This document shows, in pieces, positions 1 to 10,569 of a DNA stretch of 38,676 bases. Positions within the stretch are counted from its first letter, which is position 1, and each line of letters starts with the position of its first letter. The stretch comes from Sphingomonadaceae bacterium. Lineage in GTDB: Bacteria; Pseudomonadota; Alphaproteobacteria; Sphingomonadales; Sphingomonadaceae. Location: NCBI GenBank assembly GCA_019239915.1, contig JAFAZF010000062.1, positions 1 through 38,676 on the forward strand, written 5' to 3'. The position numbers were made by a program, and so were the translations under genes. Below the pieces are notes generated by a model that was not told where the DNA came from, ran no database searches, and saw only the letters and a program-made list of their open reading frames with translations.

Positions 1-245
1 TCCGCCAGTGACACTTCCATTCCGTATTCCAGCGCTTCGGGCGCTCTTGTCAGCGTGCGCGCCGCCTCGGCGCTGTAGCGGCCGATGGTCAAGACCTCCT
101 GGCGCCCATTCACCCGGTACTGATACCGGAACGAGATGACCCCGGTCGGCGTGACAGCGGCGTGCATTCCGTCGCGGTCTGTGACCTTGTAGAGCTTGGC
201 CCTCGGCTTGAGGCTTTTCAGTTCTTTATCAGTGAGATCGCCCAT
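1..245 (-). CDS. Tyrosine recombinase (DUF4102/P4-type integrase), N-terminal part, cut by window edge
   Basis: The minus strand opens with an ATG at 245 and stays open to position 1, giving about 81 residues that begin MGDLTDKELKSLKPRAKLYK and continue through a stretch with FRYQYRVNGRQEVLTIGRYS. This is the typical arm-binding N-terminal domain of P4-like integrases (DUF4102): a T-D-x-x-L-K-x-L-K-P start, then a GxxxRY-R--G-----IG-Y core. The catalytic core (R-H-R-H-Y) would lie to the left of the window. The gene starts 220 bp from the end of guaA and reads away from it, as expected for an island integrated at the 3' end of guaA. In known elements of this kind the protein excises and integrates the island. 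Family call is firm; function is inferred because the catalytic part is not visible. Confidence 0.85.
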   Translation of the reverse strand, partial: MGDLTDKELKSLKPRAKLYKVTDRDGMHAAVTPTGVISFRYQYRVNGRQEVLTIGRYSAEAARTLTRAPEALEYGMEVSLA

Positions 246-274
246 AAATCTGCATCCGGTCGGGGGCGAACGGA

Positions 275-349
275 TACCAACAAAGGGTGTGTTGGTAGCG
301 AAAGCCCGTTTCTCGACCATCCTGCGCCATACCAACATCGCTACCAACA
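275..349. repeat. Repeated TACCAACA sites, likely integrase arm-binding sites
   Basis: The octamer TACCAACA occurs at 275-282, 330-337 and 342-349, and its complement TGTTGGTA at 290-297, all within 75 bp between the integrase start and guaA. Short repeated sites flanking the attachment core are what arm-type binding sites of tyrosine integrases look like. No gene is seen between 246 and 464. The binding role is inference. Confidence 0.55.
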
Positions 350-439
350 AAGTGGCCGGGCTGGGGTGACATGCAGCGATACGGGGTGGGAAAAATAATC
401 CTTGCCAGTCAAAGAGATCGTGCAATTTTTGGCACGGAG

Positions 440-490
440 CGAGATGGTCTGAAACGACCTTAGATCACTCCCACTCGATCGTGCCCGGCG
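440..490. other. Probable attachment-site region at the 3' end of guaA
   Basis: The last codons of guaA (T-I-E-W-E-stop, 465-482) adjoin the integrase-proximal end of the presumed island. The 3' end of guaA is an established integration hotspot, and insertion there normally rebuilds the stop codon, which is intact here. The exact crossover core cannot be fixed because the other end of the island is outside the window. Confidence 0.4.
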
Positions 491-2066
491 GCTTCGACGT
501 GTAGTCGTAGACGACGCGGTTGATGCCCTTGACCTCGTTGACGATGCGCGTCGCCACGCGGCTGAGGAAGGCGGGATCGAACGGATAGACGTCTGCGGTC
601 ATGCCGTCGGTCGAGGTGACGGCGCGCAGGCCGCAGACGCTGTCGTAGGTGCGGCCGTCGCCCATCACGCCGACGGTGCGCACCGGTAGCAGCACCGCGA
701 ACGCCTGCCAGATCGCATCGTAGAGGCCGGCGTTGCGGATCTCCTCGAGATAGATGGCATCGGCCTTGCGCAGAATGTCGCAGCGCTCCTTGGTCACTTC
801 GCCTGGGATGCGGATGGCGAGACCCGGCCCCGGAAAGGGATGCCGGCCGACGAACGCCGGCGGCAGGCCGAGTTCCTGGCCGAGCAGCCGCACCTCGTCC
901 TTGAACAGCTCGCGCAGCGGTTCGACGAGCTTCATGTTCATGCGCTCGGGCAGGCCGCCGACATTGTGATGGCTCTTGATCGTCACCGACGGACCACCGG
1001 TGAAGCTGACGCTCTCGATCACGTCCGGATAGAGCGTGCCCTGGCCGAGGAAGTCGGCGCCGCCGACCTTGCGCGCCTCGTCCTCGAACACGTCGATGAA
1101 GGTCTTGCCGATGAATTTGCGTTTGGCCTCCGGATCGGTGACGCCCCGCAGACCATTGAGGAAGAGCGTCTCCGCCTTAACGTGCACGAGCGGGATGCCG
1201 TAGCTTTCGCGGAACAGCCCGACGACCTGGTCGGCCTCACCCATCCGCATCAGCCCGTGATCGACGAAAACGCAGGTGAGCTGATCCCCGATCGCCTCGT
1301 GGATCAGCACCGCGGCGACGGCGCTGTCGACGCCGCCCGAAAGGCCGCAGATCACCTTGCCCCCGTCATGACCCACGCCGACCTGCGCGCGGATCTCCGC
1401 CACCTTCGCTTCGCGGAACTCGGCCATCGTCCAGTCGCCGGCCAACCCGCAGACATGGCGCGCGAAGTTGGCGATCAGCTTGCCGCCGTCGGGCGTGTGC
1501 ACGACCTCGGGATGGAACTGGACGCCATAGAAGCGGCGCGCCTCGTCGGCGGTAACGGCGTAGGGTGCACCCTCCGAATGCGCCACCGGCGCGAAACCGG
1601 CTGGGAGAGCATCGACCTTGTCGCCATGGCTCATCCAGACCTGGTGGCGTTCGCCCTCCTTCCACAAACCATCGAAGAGGCGCGAACGGCCGCTGACCTC
1701 GAGGAAAGCGCGGCCGAACTCCCCTTCCCCTCGCCCGCCGACGACGCTGCCGCCGAGTTGCGCGCACATCGTCTGCTGGCCGTAGCAGATGCCGAGGACG
1801 GGGATGCCCGCCTCAAAGAAGCGCTGCGGCGCGCGCGGACTGTTCGCCTCGGTCACCGAGGCCGGGCCGCCGGAGAGGATGATGCCTTTCGGCTGCAGCC
1901 GATCGAACGCGGCCTCGGCGGCGTTGAACGGCGCAATCTCGCTGTAGACGCCGGCCTCGCGCACGCGCCGGGCGATGAGCTGCGTCACCTGGCTGCCGAA
2001 ATCGACGATCAGGATGGAGGCGGGCTGGACCGAAGCCGGCGCGGCCGATTCGTGGAAGGCTGTCAT
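465..2066 (-). CDS. guaA: GMP synthase (glutamine-hydrolysing)
   Basis: Converts XMP, ATP and glutamine to GMP in the last step of guanine nucleotide synthesis, in the cytoplasm. The 533-residue product has an N-terminal class I glutamine amidotransferase domain with the nucleophile Cys94 in GICYGQQ and the His185/Glu187 pair in FHPEV. It then has an ATP-pyrophosphatase domain with the P-loop SGGVDS at 243-248, and a C-terminal dimerisation domain ending in TIEWE. The length fits the family (about 520 residues). The frame is open upstream to ATG 2090 and GTG 2102, but family members begin close to the ILIVDFGSQ strand, so ATG 2066 is chosen; the Shine-Dalgarno signal is weak. It is divergent from the dehydrogenase at 2141 with 74 bp between starts, so promoters for both lie there. 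Its 3' end is the target of the island at the left edge. Confidence 0.97.
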   Translation of the reverse strand: MTAFHESAAPASVQPASILIVDFGSQVTQLIARRVREAGVYSEIAPFNAAEAAFDRLQPKGIILSGGPASVTEANSPRAPQRFFEAGIPVLGICYGQQTMCAQLGGSVVGGRGEGEFGRAFLEVSGRSRLFDGLWKEGERHQVWMSHGDKVDALPAGFAPVAHSEGAPYAVTADEARRFYGVQFHPEVVHTPDGGKLIANFARHVCGLAGDWTMAEFREAKVAEIRAQVGVGHDGGKVICGLSGGVDSAVAAVLIHEAIGDQLTCVFVDHGLMRMGEADQVVGLFRESYGIPLVHVKAETLFLNGLRGVTDPEAKRKFIGKTFIDVFEDEARKVGGADFLGQGTLYPDVIESVSFTGGPSVTIKSHHNVGGLPERMNMKLVEPLRELFKDEVRLLGQELGLPPAFVGRHPFPGPGLAIRIPGEVTKERCDILRKADAIYLEEIRNAGLYDAIWQAFAVLLPVRTVGVMGDGRTYDSVCGLRAVTSTDGMTADVYPFDPAFLSRVATRIVNEVKGINRVVYDYTSKPPGTIEWE

Positions 2067-2140
2067 GGCACCCGTTAGGAGCGCGGCCATGCTCCTGTCC
2101 ACCCGTGACGCGAGGATGCGGCTCGGCTAACGGGCGCGGC

Positions 2141-2851
2141 ATGGACCGCCCGCATATCCTCGTCACCGGCACCAGCCGCGGCATCGGCGCCGCCATCGTC
2201 GACGCGCTCCAGCTCCAGGCCGAGACCATCGGTCACGCGACGACCGAGGCGCCGGACCGCATCGCCGCCGATCTTGCCGACCCCGCCGCGCCGCGCCGGC
2301 TATGGGACGAAGCGGTCGACCGGCTCGGCGGCCGTGTCGACGTGCTCGTCAACAATGCGGGCATCTTCGATCCCGCGCCGATCGGCATCGACGAGGAGAG
2401 CTGGCATGCCGCCTGGATGCGCGCGCTCGAGATCAACCTGGTCGCCGCCGCCGCGCTCTCGCGGCTCGCGGTGCTGCACTGGCAGGATCACGGCCGGCCC
2501 GGCCGCGTCGTCAACGTCGCGAGCCGCGCCGCCTATCGCGGCGACAGCCCGGCCTATTGGCATTATGCCGCCTCCAAGGCCGGAATGGTGGCGATGACCA
2601 AGTCGATCGCGCGCGGCTATGCGCATCAGGGCATCCTCGCCTTCGCGATCTGCCCGGGCTTCACGATGACTGGGATGGCCGAGGATTATCTGGCGAGCCG
2701 CGGCGGCGAAGGCCTGCTCGCCGACATCCCGCTCGGCCGCGTGGCAACCCCGGAGGAGGTTGCCGAGACCGTGCGCTGGCTCGCGCTCGAAGCACCCGCC
2801 TCGATGACCGGCGCGATCCTCGACATCAACGGAGCGAGCTATGTCCGCTGA
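2141..2851 (+). CDS. Short-chain dehydrogenase/reductase (SDR family)
   Basis: A 236-residue NAD(P)-dependent oxidoreductase of the classical SDR type. It shows the dinucleotide-binding TGTSRGIG (9-16), the structural NNAG (71-74), the catalytic Ser128 in NVASRAA, and Tyr142/Lys146 in a Y-x3-K motif, followed by the usual PG-x-T segment after the active site. Substrate cannot be told from sequence. ATG 2141 is chosen because it places the Rossmann strand right at the N-terminus; a GTG at 2105 would add twelve unlikely residues. The stop overlaps the start of prmA by 11 bp, so the two genes are translationally coupled and probably share a promoter divergent from guaA. Confidence 0.92.
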   Translation: MDRPHILVTGTSRGIGAAIVDALQLQAETIGHATTEAPDRIAADLADPAAPRRLWDEAVDRLGGRVDVLVNNAGIFDPAPIGIDEESWHAAWMRALEINLVAAAALSRLAVLHWQDHGRPGRVVNVASRAAYRGDSPAYWHYAASKAGMVAMTKSIARGYAHQGILAFAICPGFTMTGMAEDYLASRGGEGLLADIPLGRVATPEEVAETVRWLALEAPASMTGAILDINGASYVR

Positions 2852-3806
2852 GGAAGCGCCGACGGTGCAGGCGCCCGGCGGAGAGGCGATCGCCGCGGCG
2901 ACCGCGAGTTGGAAGATCACGCTGCCCTGCACGCGCGCCGAAGCCGAGGCGTTGGCGCTCGACGATCCCTTCGCCGAGCTGGACGAGCCGCCGGTGCTCA
3001 ACCCGCGCGAACCCGATCCGGCGCGGCCGGACGAATGGCTGCTCGAGGTGTATGTCGAAGGCGAGCCGGATGCGGCGACGCTCGGCCGCGTCCGCGCCCT
3101 GATACCGTCCGCACGCGACGCCACACCACGGGTCGAGCGGCTGCCAGACCAGGATTGGGTGACGCTGAGCCAATCCGGTCTCACCCCGATCCGTGCCGGC
3201 CGCTTCTTCGTGTACACCGCCGCGCACGCCGATGCGGTGCCTGCCGACGCTATCGCGTTCCGCATCGAGGCCGGGCGCGCCTTCGGCACCGGCCAGCACG
3301 CGACCACCGCCGGCTGCCTCGCCATGCTCGACCGGACGCGGCGGCAGGGTGTGCGTCCGGACGCGATCCTCGATGTCGGGACCGGCACCGGTATCCTCGC
3401 CTTCGCGGCGCTCAAATTGTGGCGGCGCGCGCGCGTGCTGGCGTCCGACATCGATCCGGTCTCGATCGAGGTCGCGACGGAGAATGCGGCCGTCAACGGT
3501 ATCGCGCTGGGGCGGCGGCACGGCGCGCTCGCGCTTGCGGTTGCGGATGGGCTCGACGATCCGCTGATCGCGGCGCGCGGCCCCTATGCGCTCGTCATCG
3601 CCAACATCCTCGCCGCGCCGCTGATCGCGCTCGCGCCGGCGATCGCGGCGGCCACGTCCGCCGGCGGCGACGTCATCCTTGCAGGGCTGCTGGCGAACCA
3701 GGCGGACGCCGTGATGGCAGCGTATCGCCGGAGCGGCTTCCGCCTCGCCGACCGCATCGACACCGGCAACTGGCCGACGCTCCGGATGCGGCGGCGGGGG
3801 CGGTGA
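2841..3806 (+). CDS. prmA: Ribosomal protein L11 methyltransferase
   Basis: Transfers methyl groups from S-adenosylmethionine to ribosomal protein L11. The 321-residue protein has a poorly conserved N-terminal substrate-recognition part (1-130), then the PrmA signature FGTGQHATT (148-156) and the SAM-binding glycine loop ILDVGTGTG (176-184). A later ANILAAPL segment matches the catalytic N-x-L-x-x-P-L region of the family. The start overlaps the end of the upstream dehydrogenase gene, which sets the ATG at 2841. It converges with phhA; the 104-bp gap between them holds a large inverted repeat. Confidence 0.93.
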   Translation: MSAEEAPTVQAPGGEAIAAATASWKITLPCTRAEAEALALDDPFAELDEPPVLNPREPDPARPDEWLLEVYVEGEPDAATLGRVRALIPSARDATPRVERLPDQDWVTLSQSGLTPIRAGRFFVYTAAHADAVPADAIAFRIEAGRAFGTGQHATTAGCLAMLDRTRRQGVRPDAILDVGTGTGILAFAALKLWRRARVLASDIDPVSIEVATENAAVNGIALGRRHGALALAVADGLDDPLIAARGPYALVIANILAAPLIALAPAIAAATSAGGDVILAGLLANQADAVMAAYRRSGFRLADRIDTGNWPTLRMRRRGR

Positions 3807-3826
3807 CCCATCCCCTTGGTCACAAA

Positions 3827-3902
3827 CCCCGTTCAGCCTGAGCGCAGTCGAAGGCCACGCGCTAACAGTGGCTGCACTTCGACTGCGCTCAGCGCGAACG
3901 GG
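3827..3902. repeat. Inverted repeat of the TGAGCGCAGTCGAAG family, copy 1
   Basis: Arms at 3827-3853 and 3877-3902 are nearly perfect complements around a 23-bp centre, sharing CTTCGACTGCGCTCAG and a CGAACGG end. It sits between the convergent prmA and phhA genes. Related structures recur at 9047-9161 and 14670-14788, so it is a dispersed family. It could act as a bidirectional terminator or be a mobile REP-like unit. Confidence 0.8.
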
Positions 3903-3910
3903 AGCCGAGC

Positions 3911-4774
3911 TTAGTCAATTAAGACCTTCCCTCGCGCATATTCCTGCGTGCCGTGGGTGATGATCGCATCATCCGGCAACAGCGCATCCGGCGCGAGATC
4001 GGGCAGCGCCTCCAGCCGCGCATAGAGCGGCGCGAAATCGGTCTCGACGGTCTGCCGGAGCAGATCCTCGAAGCTGTCGAGCACGAAATAGACCTGCTGG
4101 TAATCGTCGATCCGATAGCGCGTGCGCATCACCCGGACGAGATCGAACCGGATCCGGTTGGGGCTTGGATCGTCGAGTGCGAAGCGACTTTCGCCATGAC
4201 TCGAAACGATGCCCGATCCGAACAGCCGCAGCCCGCCTTGCTCGCGGACCAAGCCGAACTCGACGGTGTACCAGTAGAGCCGCGCCAGCTTGTCCAGCGC
4301 GCCGAAGCCGAGACTGCGCAGGCCCCCCTCGCCATAGGCCTGCATATAGTCGGCGAACACCGGGTCGGCGAGCATGGGCACGTGTCCGAACACGTCATGG
4401 AAGACGTCGGGCTCCTGGAGATAGTCGAGCTGATCGGCGCTGCGGATGAAGTTGCCGGCCGGAAAGCGGCGGTTGGCGAGATGCTCGAAGAACACCGCGT
4501 CCGGCACCAGCCCCGGCACCGCGACGACCTGCCATCCGGTGAGCGCGCCGAGCCGATCAGAGAGCTCGCGAAACTCGGGCACGCCCGGTTTCGAGAGGTG
4601 CAGCACGTCGAGTCCGCGCAGGAATGCCTTCGCCGCGCGTCCCTCGAGCTGCGCCGACTGCCGCGCGAACAGTAGGTCCCAGATCGCATGCTCGTGCGCG
4701 GTGTAGCGCGCCCAGTCCTGCGGGACTGTCCAGTCGGGCGCGGCTTCGGGAGGAGGCGATACGATATCAGCCAT
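3911..4774 (-). CDS. phhA: Phenylalanine 4-monooxygenase
   Basis: Hydroxylates phenylalanine to tyrosine using a pterin cofactor, oxygen and non-haem iron. The 287-residue product has the length of the single-domain bacterial enzymes and lacks the regulatory ACT domain of animal forms. The iron ligands are seen as His126 and His131 in FHDVFGHVP and Glu172 in WYTVEFGL. FPAGNFIR and SSHGE are further conserved segments. The ATG at 4774 is the natural start. No pterin-4a-carbinolamine dehydratase gene (phhB), its usual partner, lies next to it. The gene converges with prmA and is followed upstream by an intergenic repeat and a histidine kinase, so it is probably transcribed alone. Confidence 0.95.
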   Translation of the reverse strand: MADIVSPPPEAAPDWTVPQDWARYTAHEHAIWDLLFARQSAQLEGRAAKAFLRGLDVLHLSKPGVPEFRELSDRLGALTGWQVVAVPGLVPDAVFFEHLANRRFPAGNFIRSADQLDYLQEPDVFHDVFGHVPMLADPVFADYMQAYGEGGLRSLGFGALDKLARLYWYTVEFGLVREQGGLRLFGSGIVSSHGESRFALDDPSPNRIRFDLVRVMRTRYRIDDYQQVYFVLDSFEDLLRQTVETDFAPLYARLEALPDLAPDALLPDDAIITHGTQEYARGKVLID

Positions 4775-4832
4775 GCAGGCGAAACGATCTAGGCGTCGCT
4801 TCGGGCTCAGTCACGCGCTCGCTGCACGAGCA

Positions 4833-4923
4833 CGTCATCCCCGCGAAGGCGGGGATCCATAATCTCGACGATTGCGATCTGGCCGCAGCGATAGACATAA
4901 GGATTCCCGCCTTCGCGGGAATG
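4833..4923. repeat. Inverted repeat of the CCCGCGAAGGCGGG type
   Basis: Arms at 4833-4858 and 4901-4923 carry GTCATCCCCGCGAAGGCGGG and its near complement, around a 42-bp spacer, between the histidine kinase stop and the phhA start. This kind of unit is common between genes in sphingomonads. It lies downstream of the kinase gene and may fold into a terminator-like structure on either strand. Confidence 0.7.
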
Positions 4924-4948
4924 CGGAATATTGTTCGAAGCCTGGCGC

Positions 4949-6823
4949 CTAACCCCGGTTCGCGCCGCCGCCGTCGATCACGTCGCGCACCTTGCGGGCG
5001 AGCTGCTCGATCGTGAACGGCTTCTGGAGCAGCGCGACGCCCGCATCGAGCATGCCGTTGTGAACGACGGCGTTGCGCGTGTAGCCGGTCGTGTAGAGCA
5101 CTGGCAGGTTCGGTCGCTGCGCGCGCGCGGCGTCGGCGAGCTTGCGGCCGTTCATCTCGGGCATGACGACATCGGTGAAGAGCAGCGCGATCGACGGCTG
5201 TTCGGCAAGCATCGCCAGCGCCTCGACCCCGCCGTGCGCGGAGAGCACGGTGTAGCCGAGGTCGCGAAGCGCATCGACCGAGAAGTGGCGCACGCGCTGC
5301 TCGTCCTCGACGACGAGGATGATCTCCTCGGCGCGGCCGAGCGGCAGCGCCTCGCTCGGCGCGGCAACACCGGGCTGCTGCACGGCACCGAAATGGCGCG
5401 GCAGATAGAGCTTCACGGTCGTACCCTGGCCGAGCTCGGAATAGATCGCGACATGGCCGCCCGACTGCTTGGCGAAGCCGAACACCTGGCTGAGGCCGAG
5501 CCCGGTGCCCTTGCCGACCTGTTTGGTGGTGAAGAAGGGCTCGAACGCCTTCTCGATCACGTCCGCCGGCATGCCGCTGCCGGTGTCGGTGACGCACAGC
5601 ATGACATATTGGCCCGGAGCCACCTCGTGGCGCGCCGCGGCATAGGCGTCGTCGAAGTGCACATTGGCGGTCTCGATCGTGAGCTTGCCGCCCTCGGCCA
5701 TCGCATCGCGGGCATTGACGGCGAGGTTGAGCAGCGCGTTCTCGAGCTGGTGCGGATCGGCGAAGCTCGGCCACAAGCCTGCGGCGAGTACGGTCTCGAT
5801 CTGGATCGTCTCGCCGAGCGTGCGGTGGAGCAGCTCGGACATGCCGGCGACCAGGCGGTTGGCATCGAGTGCGACCGGCGCGAGCGGCGACTGGCGCGAG
5901 AAGGCGAGCAGCCGCCCGGTCAGCGCCGCGGCACGCTCGGCGCCCTCGCGGGCGTTGGCGATCGCGCGCGCAACCCGCACGGGGTCGCCCGAACGGCGCG
6001 CCGCCATGTCGAGGCTGCCGATGACGATCGCAAGCATGTTGTTGAAGTCATGGGCGATGCCGCCGGTGAGCTGCCCGATCGATTCCATCTTCTGGATCTG
6101 GCGGAGCGCCGCCTCGGCGGCCTCGCGCCCCTCGATTTCGGCGCGGACCTGCGCCTCGGCCCCGCGTGCCTCGTCGCGCGCCTCCTGCATCGCCTGAAAG
6201 CGGCGCCGCGCATCGCCGACGGTGAGGAAGGCGGCGACGAGCACCAACACCAGCGCCGCCGCCTGCCCCGCCCCCAGAAGGTCGATCATCAGCTGGGCAT
6301 GATCGACGCGCTTGACGGAGAGCTTTTCCTCTTCCGCGCGCATGCGATCGACGATTACCTCGATCTGCGCCATGATCTCACGGCCTTCGCTCTTCGGCAG
6401 CGCCGCGACCGGAATTCCGTTCGCGGTTCGCGCGTAACGATCGATCGACTTGGCGGTGATCTCGAGCTTGCGCGCCAACAAGGGCGCGAGCTGATCGAGC
6501 GCCCGTTGCTCGACAGGATTGTCGGCGGTGAGCGTGCGCAGATCGGCGAACCCGGCGCGGGCGCGACGGCTCGCCGCCTCCACCCGGTCCTGCAAAGTCG
6601 GGTCACCGCTCAGCAGATAGCCGCGGTGCGCGGATTCGGCGTCCAGCACGTCGCCGCGCAGCCGCGCGATCGCGACCTCGACGTCGAGCGTGTGCGCGAC
6701 CCAACGGTTCGAATCCGACTGGCTCCAGTTGAGGTAGAGCGCGCCGAGCACCGCGAACACGACCAGCACCAGCCCGGCGACCGGCAGCAGCGGCACGCGT
6801 CGGAAGGTGACGTCGCTCGGCAT
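4949..6823 (-). CDS. Hybrid sensor histidine kinase with CHASE3-like sensor and receiver domain
   Basis: A membrane signalling protein of 624 residues. A first transmembrane helix (about 12-31) and a second (about 184-203) bracket a helical periplasmic region resembling CHASE3. A linker coiled coil leads to the HisKA box with the phosphoacceptor His258 in [11 protein letters not shown]. The ATPase domain has the N-box [10 protein letters not shown], the G1 box DTGSGMP, the F box and G2 in [16 protein letters not shown]-terminal receiver domain has VVEDE, the phospho-acceptor Asp in LLFTDVVMP and the Lys in LLQKPFT. The order (CHASE3-HisKA-HATPase-REC) is common in alphaproteobacteria. ATG 6823 is preferred; a TTG at 6859 would add twelve residues. 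No cognate regulator gene lies next to it, so the stimulus and output are unknown. Confidence 0.93.
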   Translation of the reverse strand: MPSDVTFRRVPLLPVAGLVLVVFAVLGALYLNWSQSDSNRWVAHTLDVEVAIARLRGDVLDAESAHRGYLLSGDPTLQDRVEAASRRARAGFADLRTLTADNPVEQRALDQLAPLLARKLEITAKSIDRYARTANGIPVAALPKSEGREIMAQIEVIVDRMRAEEEKLSVKRVDHAQLMIDLLGAGQAAALVLVLVAAFLTVGDARRRFQAMQEARDEARGAEAQVRAEIEGREAAEAALRQIQKMESIGQLTGGIAHDFNNMLAIVIGSLDMAARRSGDPVRVARAIANAREGAERAAALTGRLLAFSRQSPLAPVALDANRLVAGMSELLHRTLGETIQIETVLAAGLWPSFADPHQLENALLNLAVNARDAMAEGGKLTIETANVHFDDAYAAARHEVAPGQYVMLCVTDTGSGMPADVIEKAFEPFFTTKQVGKGTGLGLSQVFGFAKQSGGHVAIYSELGQGTTVKLYLPRHFGAVQQPGVAAPSEALPLGRAEEIILVVEDEQRVRHFSVDALRDLGYTVLSAHGGVEALAMLAEQPSIALLFTDVVMPEMNGRKLADAARAQRPNLPVLYTTGYTRNAVVHNGMLDAGVALLQKPFTIEQLARKVRDVIDGGGANRG

Positions 6824-6904
6824 CGCGGCGGCTATTGCCCCGGGGAGGATTGCGCGCAAGCGATTACGCGACCGTTCTCTTGATTTGGATCAGGACAAAA
6901 GCCG

Positions 6905-9037
<2,133 letters not shown>

Positions 9038-9046
9038 TTACCCGAT

Positions 9047-9161
9047 CCGTTCGTCTTGAGGAGGGTCTGAGCGCAGTCGAAGACCCGTCTCGAAGGACGG
9101 CCCGGAGAGCGCCCTTCGTGACGCCATTTCGACAAGCTCAATGGCTCCTCAGGGCGAACGG
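9047..9161. repeat. Inverted repeat of the TGAGCGCAGTCGAAG family, copy 2 (diverged)
   Basis: The left arm at 9047-9082 begins CCGTTCGTCTTGAGGAGG and ends in CTGAGCGCAGTCGAAG. The right arm at 9127-9161 runs from TTTCGACAAGCTCA to AGGGCGAACGG. It has more mismatches than the copies at 3827 and 14670. It lies between the divergent ligA and mscS-like starts, so at least part of this copy must be compatible with promoter function. Confidence 0.7.
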
Positions 9162-9209
9162 CAACACGCATACGGAACCTCCCCGCGCGTCGATCGGTTG
9201 CCCCACCCG

Positions 9210-10268
9210 ATGCAGACCGCCGCCGCCCCTGCAGCCGCCGCCGCGCACGTCGCGACGCACCCCGTCGTGCAGGCCGCGACCGACAGCGCCGCCGCCGGCG
9301 TGCACACGCCGCCGATCGTCAATCCGCTGACGCTGATCACCGCGAAGGTTCACGCCGCCGTCAACGGCTTCTCGCTGATGGTGCCGAACCTGATCGCTGC
9401 GATCGTCTTCCTGGCCTTCTTCTGGGTGGTCGGACGCTACGCCGCCAGGCTCACCCGCGCCGCCTTCCATCATCGCCGGCGCGAGGACCTCGCCGAGGTG
9501 CTCGGCTCGCTCGTCAAGGGCGTGATCTACGTCGTCGCGGCGATGTTCTCGGCGGCGATCGTGTTCCCGTCGGTGACGCCCTCGGGCGTGCTCGGCACGC
9601 TCGGCATCGGCTCGGTCGCGGTCGGCTTCGCGTTCAAGGACATTTTGCAGAACCTGCTCGCCGGGCTGCTGCTGCTGATCCAGCGCCCCTATCGCCGCGG
9701 CGACCAGATCAAGGTCAAGGACTATGAAGGCACGATCGAACACATCGCCAGCCGCGCCACCGCGATCAAGACCTACGACGGCCGCCGCGTGCTGATCCCC
9801 AACTCGGACCTCTATACCGCGCCCGTCATCGTCAACACCGCCTTCCCGACGCGACGCGACCATTACGACATCGGCATCGGCTATGGCGACGATCCGGCGC
9901 ACGCCAGCGCGCTCTTCGCCGAGGTGATCAAGAAGGTCGCGGGCGTGCAGGCCGATCCGCCACCGAGCGTGATCCCGTGGGGACTCGATTCCAGCACGGT
10001 GACGCTGCGCGCGCGCTGGTGGACCGAATCGCTGCGCGCCAAGCAGATCGCGGTGCGCAACAAGGTCATCCTCGCGATCTGGAAGGCCGCGAAGGACGAA
10101 GGCATCGACCTGCCGTATCCGACCAGCGTCGTCCTCTTCCACGATCAGACCGAGGAGACCGACGGTGATCGCGCCCGCCAACGCGAAGGCTGGCCGAGCC
10201 GCGAGGGACAGGATCCCCGCCCCCGCGCCGACGCGCAGGCCGCGCTAGGAGAGAGCGGAGAAGAGTGA
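9210..10268 (+). CDS. MscS-family small-conductance mechanosensitive channel
   Basis: A 352-residue inner-membrane channel expected to release solutes under hypo-osmotic shock. An Ala-rich N-terminus is followed by three hydrophobic helices, at about residues 57-75, 100-122 and 130-155. The third carries the Gly/Ala-rich pore-lining pattern, followed by the family segment IGSVAVGFAFKDILQNLLAG. Then comes the beta domain with RPYRRGDQIKVKDYEGTIEHI and IPNSDLYTAPVIN-like residues, and a C-terminal alpha/beta domain. The tail after about residue 310 is charged and probably disordered. ATG 9210 is chosen; an in-frame ATG at 9141 would place 23 residues inside the intergenic repeat. A small acidic gene follows 31 bp downstream. 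Confidence 0.92.
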   Translation: MQTAAAPAAAAAHVATHPVVQAATDSAAAGVHTPPIVNPLTLITAKVHAAVNGFSLMVPNLIAAIVFLAFFWVVGRYAARLTRAAFHHRRREDLAEVLGSLVKGVIYVVAAMFSAAIVFPSVTPSGVLGTLGIGSVAVGFAFKDILQNLLAGLLLLIQRPYRRGDQIKVKDYEGTIEHIASRATAIKTYDGRRVLIPNSDLYTAPVIVNTAFPTRRDHYDIGIGYGDDPAHASALFAEVIKKVAGVQADPPPSVIPWGLDSSTVTLRARWWTESLRAKQIAVRNKVILAIWKAAKDEGIDLPYPTSVVLFHDQTEETDGDRARQREGWPSREGQDPRPRADAQAALGESGEE

Positions 10269-10299
10269 GCCGCGTGCAGCCGGCAAATCAAAGGAGACC

Positions 10300-10515
10300 A
10301 TGATGAGCATAGAGAAACCGAACCCGGAAGAGCTGGCGACGCTGGCGAAGAAGGAGGAGCAGGCGGGCGTCGTCGACCAGCAGACCGCCGCCAGCGCGAC
10401 CGGAGCCGGCGATCAGGCGAGCACCGATCGGCAAGCCCACGGCGACGCGGACGCCGACGAGGCGCTTCCCCTGCCGCTCGAGGAAGGCGACTTCAACAGC
10501 CAGCCAGGCGCCTGA
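10300..10515 (+). CDS. Small acidic, probably disordered protein of unknown function
   Basis: A 71-residue product rich in Ala, Glu, Asp and Gln, with no cysteine, no membrane segment and no domain I recognise. The start is well supported: AAAGGAG lies just upstream of two consecutive ATG codons (10300 and 10303). Codon use shows the usual third-position GC. It follows the MscS-like channel gene by 31 bp on the same strand and could be cotranscribed with it. The composition suggests an intrinsically disordered, highly soluble protein. A stress role is only a guess from the neighbour. Confidence 0.65.
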   Translation: MMSIEKPNPEELATLAKKEEQAGVVDQQTAASATGAGDQASTDRQAHGDADADEALPLPLEEGDFNSQPGA

Positions 10516-10569
10516 CGCAGAAATTCTCGGCGGACCAGCCCGCGCCGACCTGACAGCGCCTGGGCGCGG

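Noticed and set aside
162-398. Plus-strand frame between the left edge and guaA
   Set aside because: It runs antisense through the integrase start and the repeated integrase sites; no family or ribosome-binding site.
840-2078. Plus-strand open frame of 412 codons antisense to guaA
   Set aside because: Long antisense frames are expected in GC-rich genes; the composition is Arg/Ala/Asp-rich noise and guaA is certain. The same applies to 4931-6883 (histidine kinase), 7211-9070 (ligA), 10705-12243 (recN), 16653-18509 (secD) and 26816-27793 (trbE).
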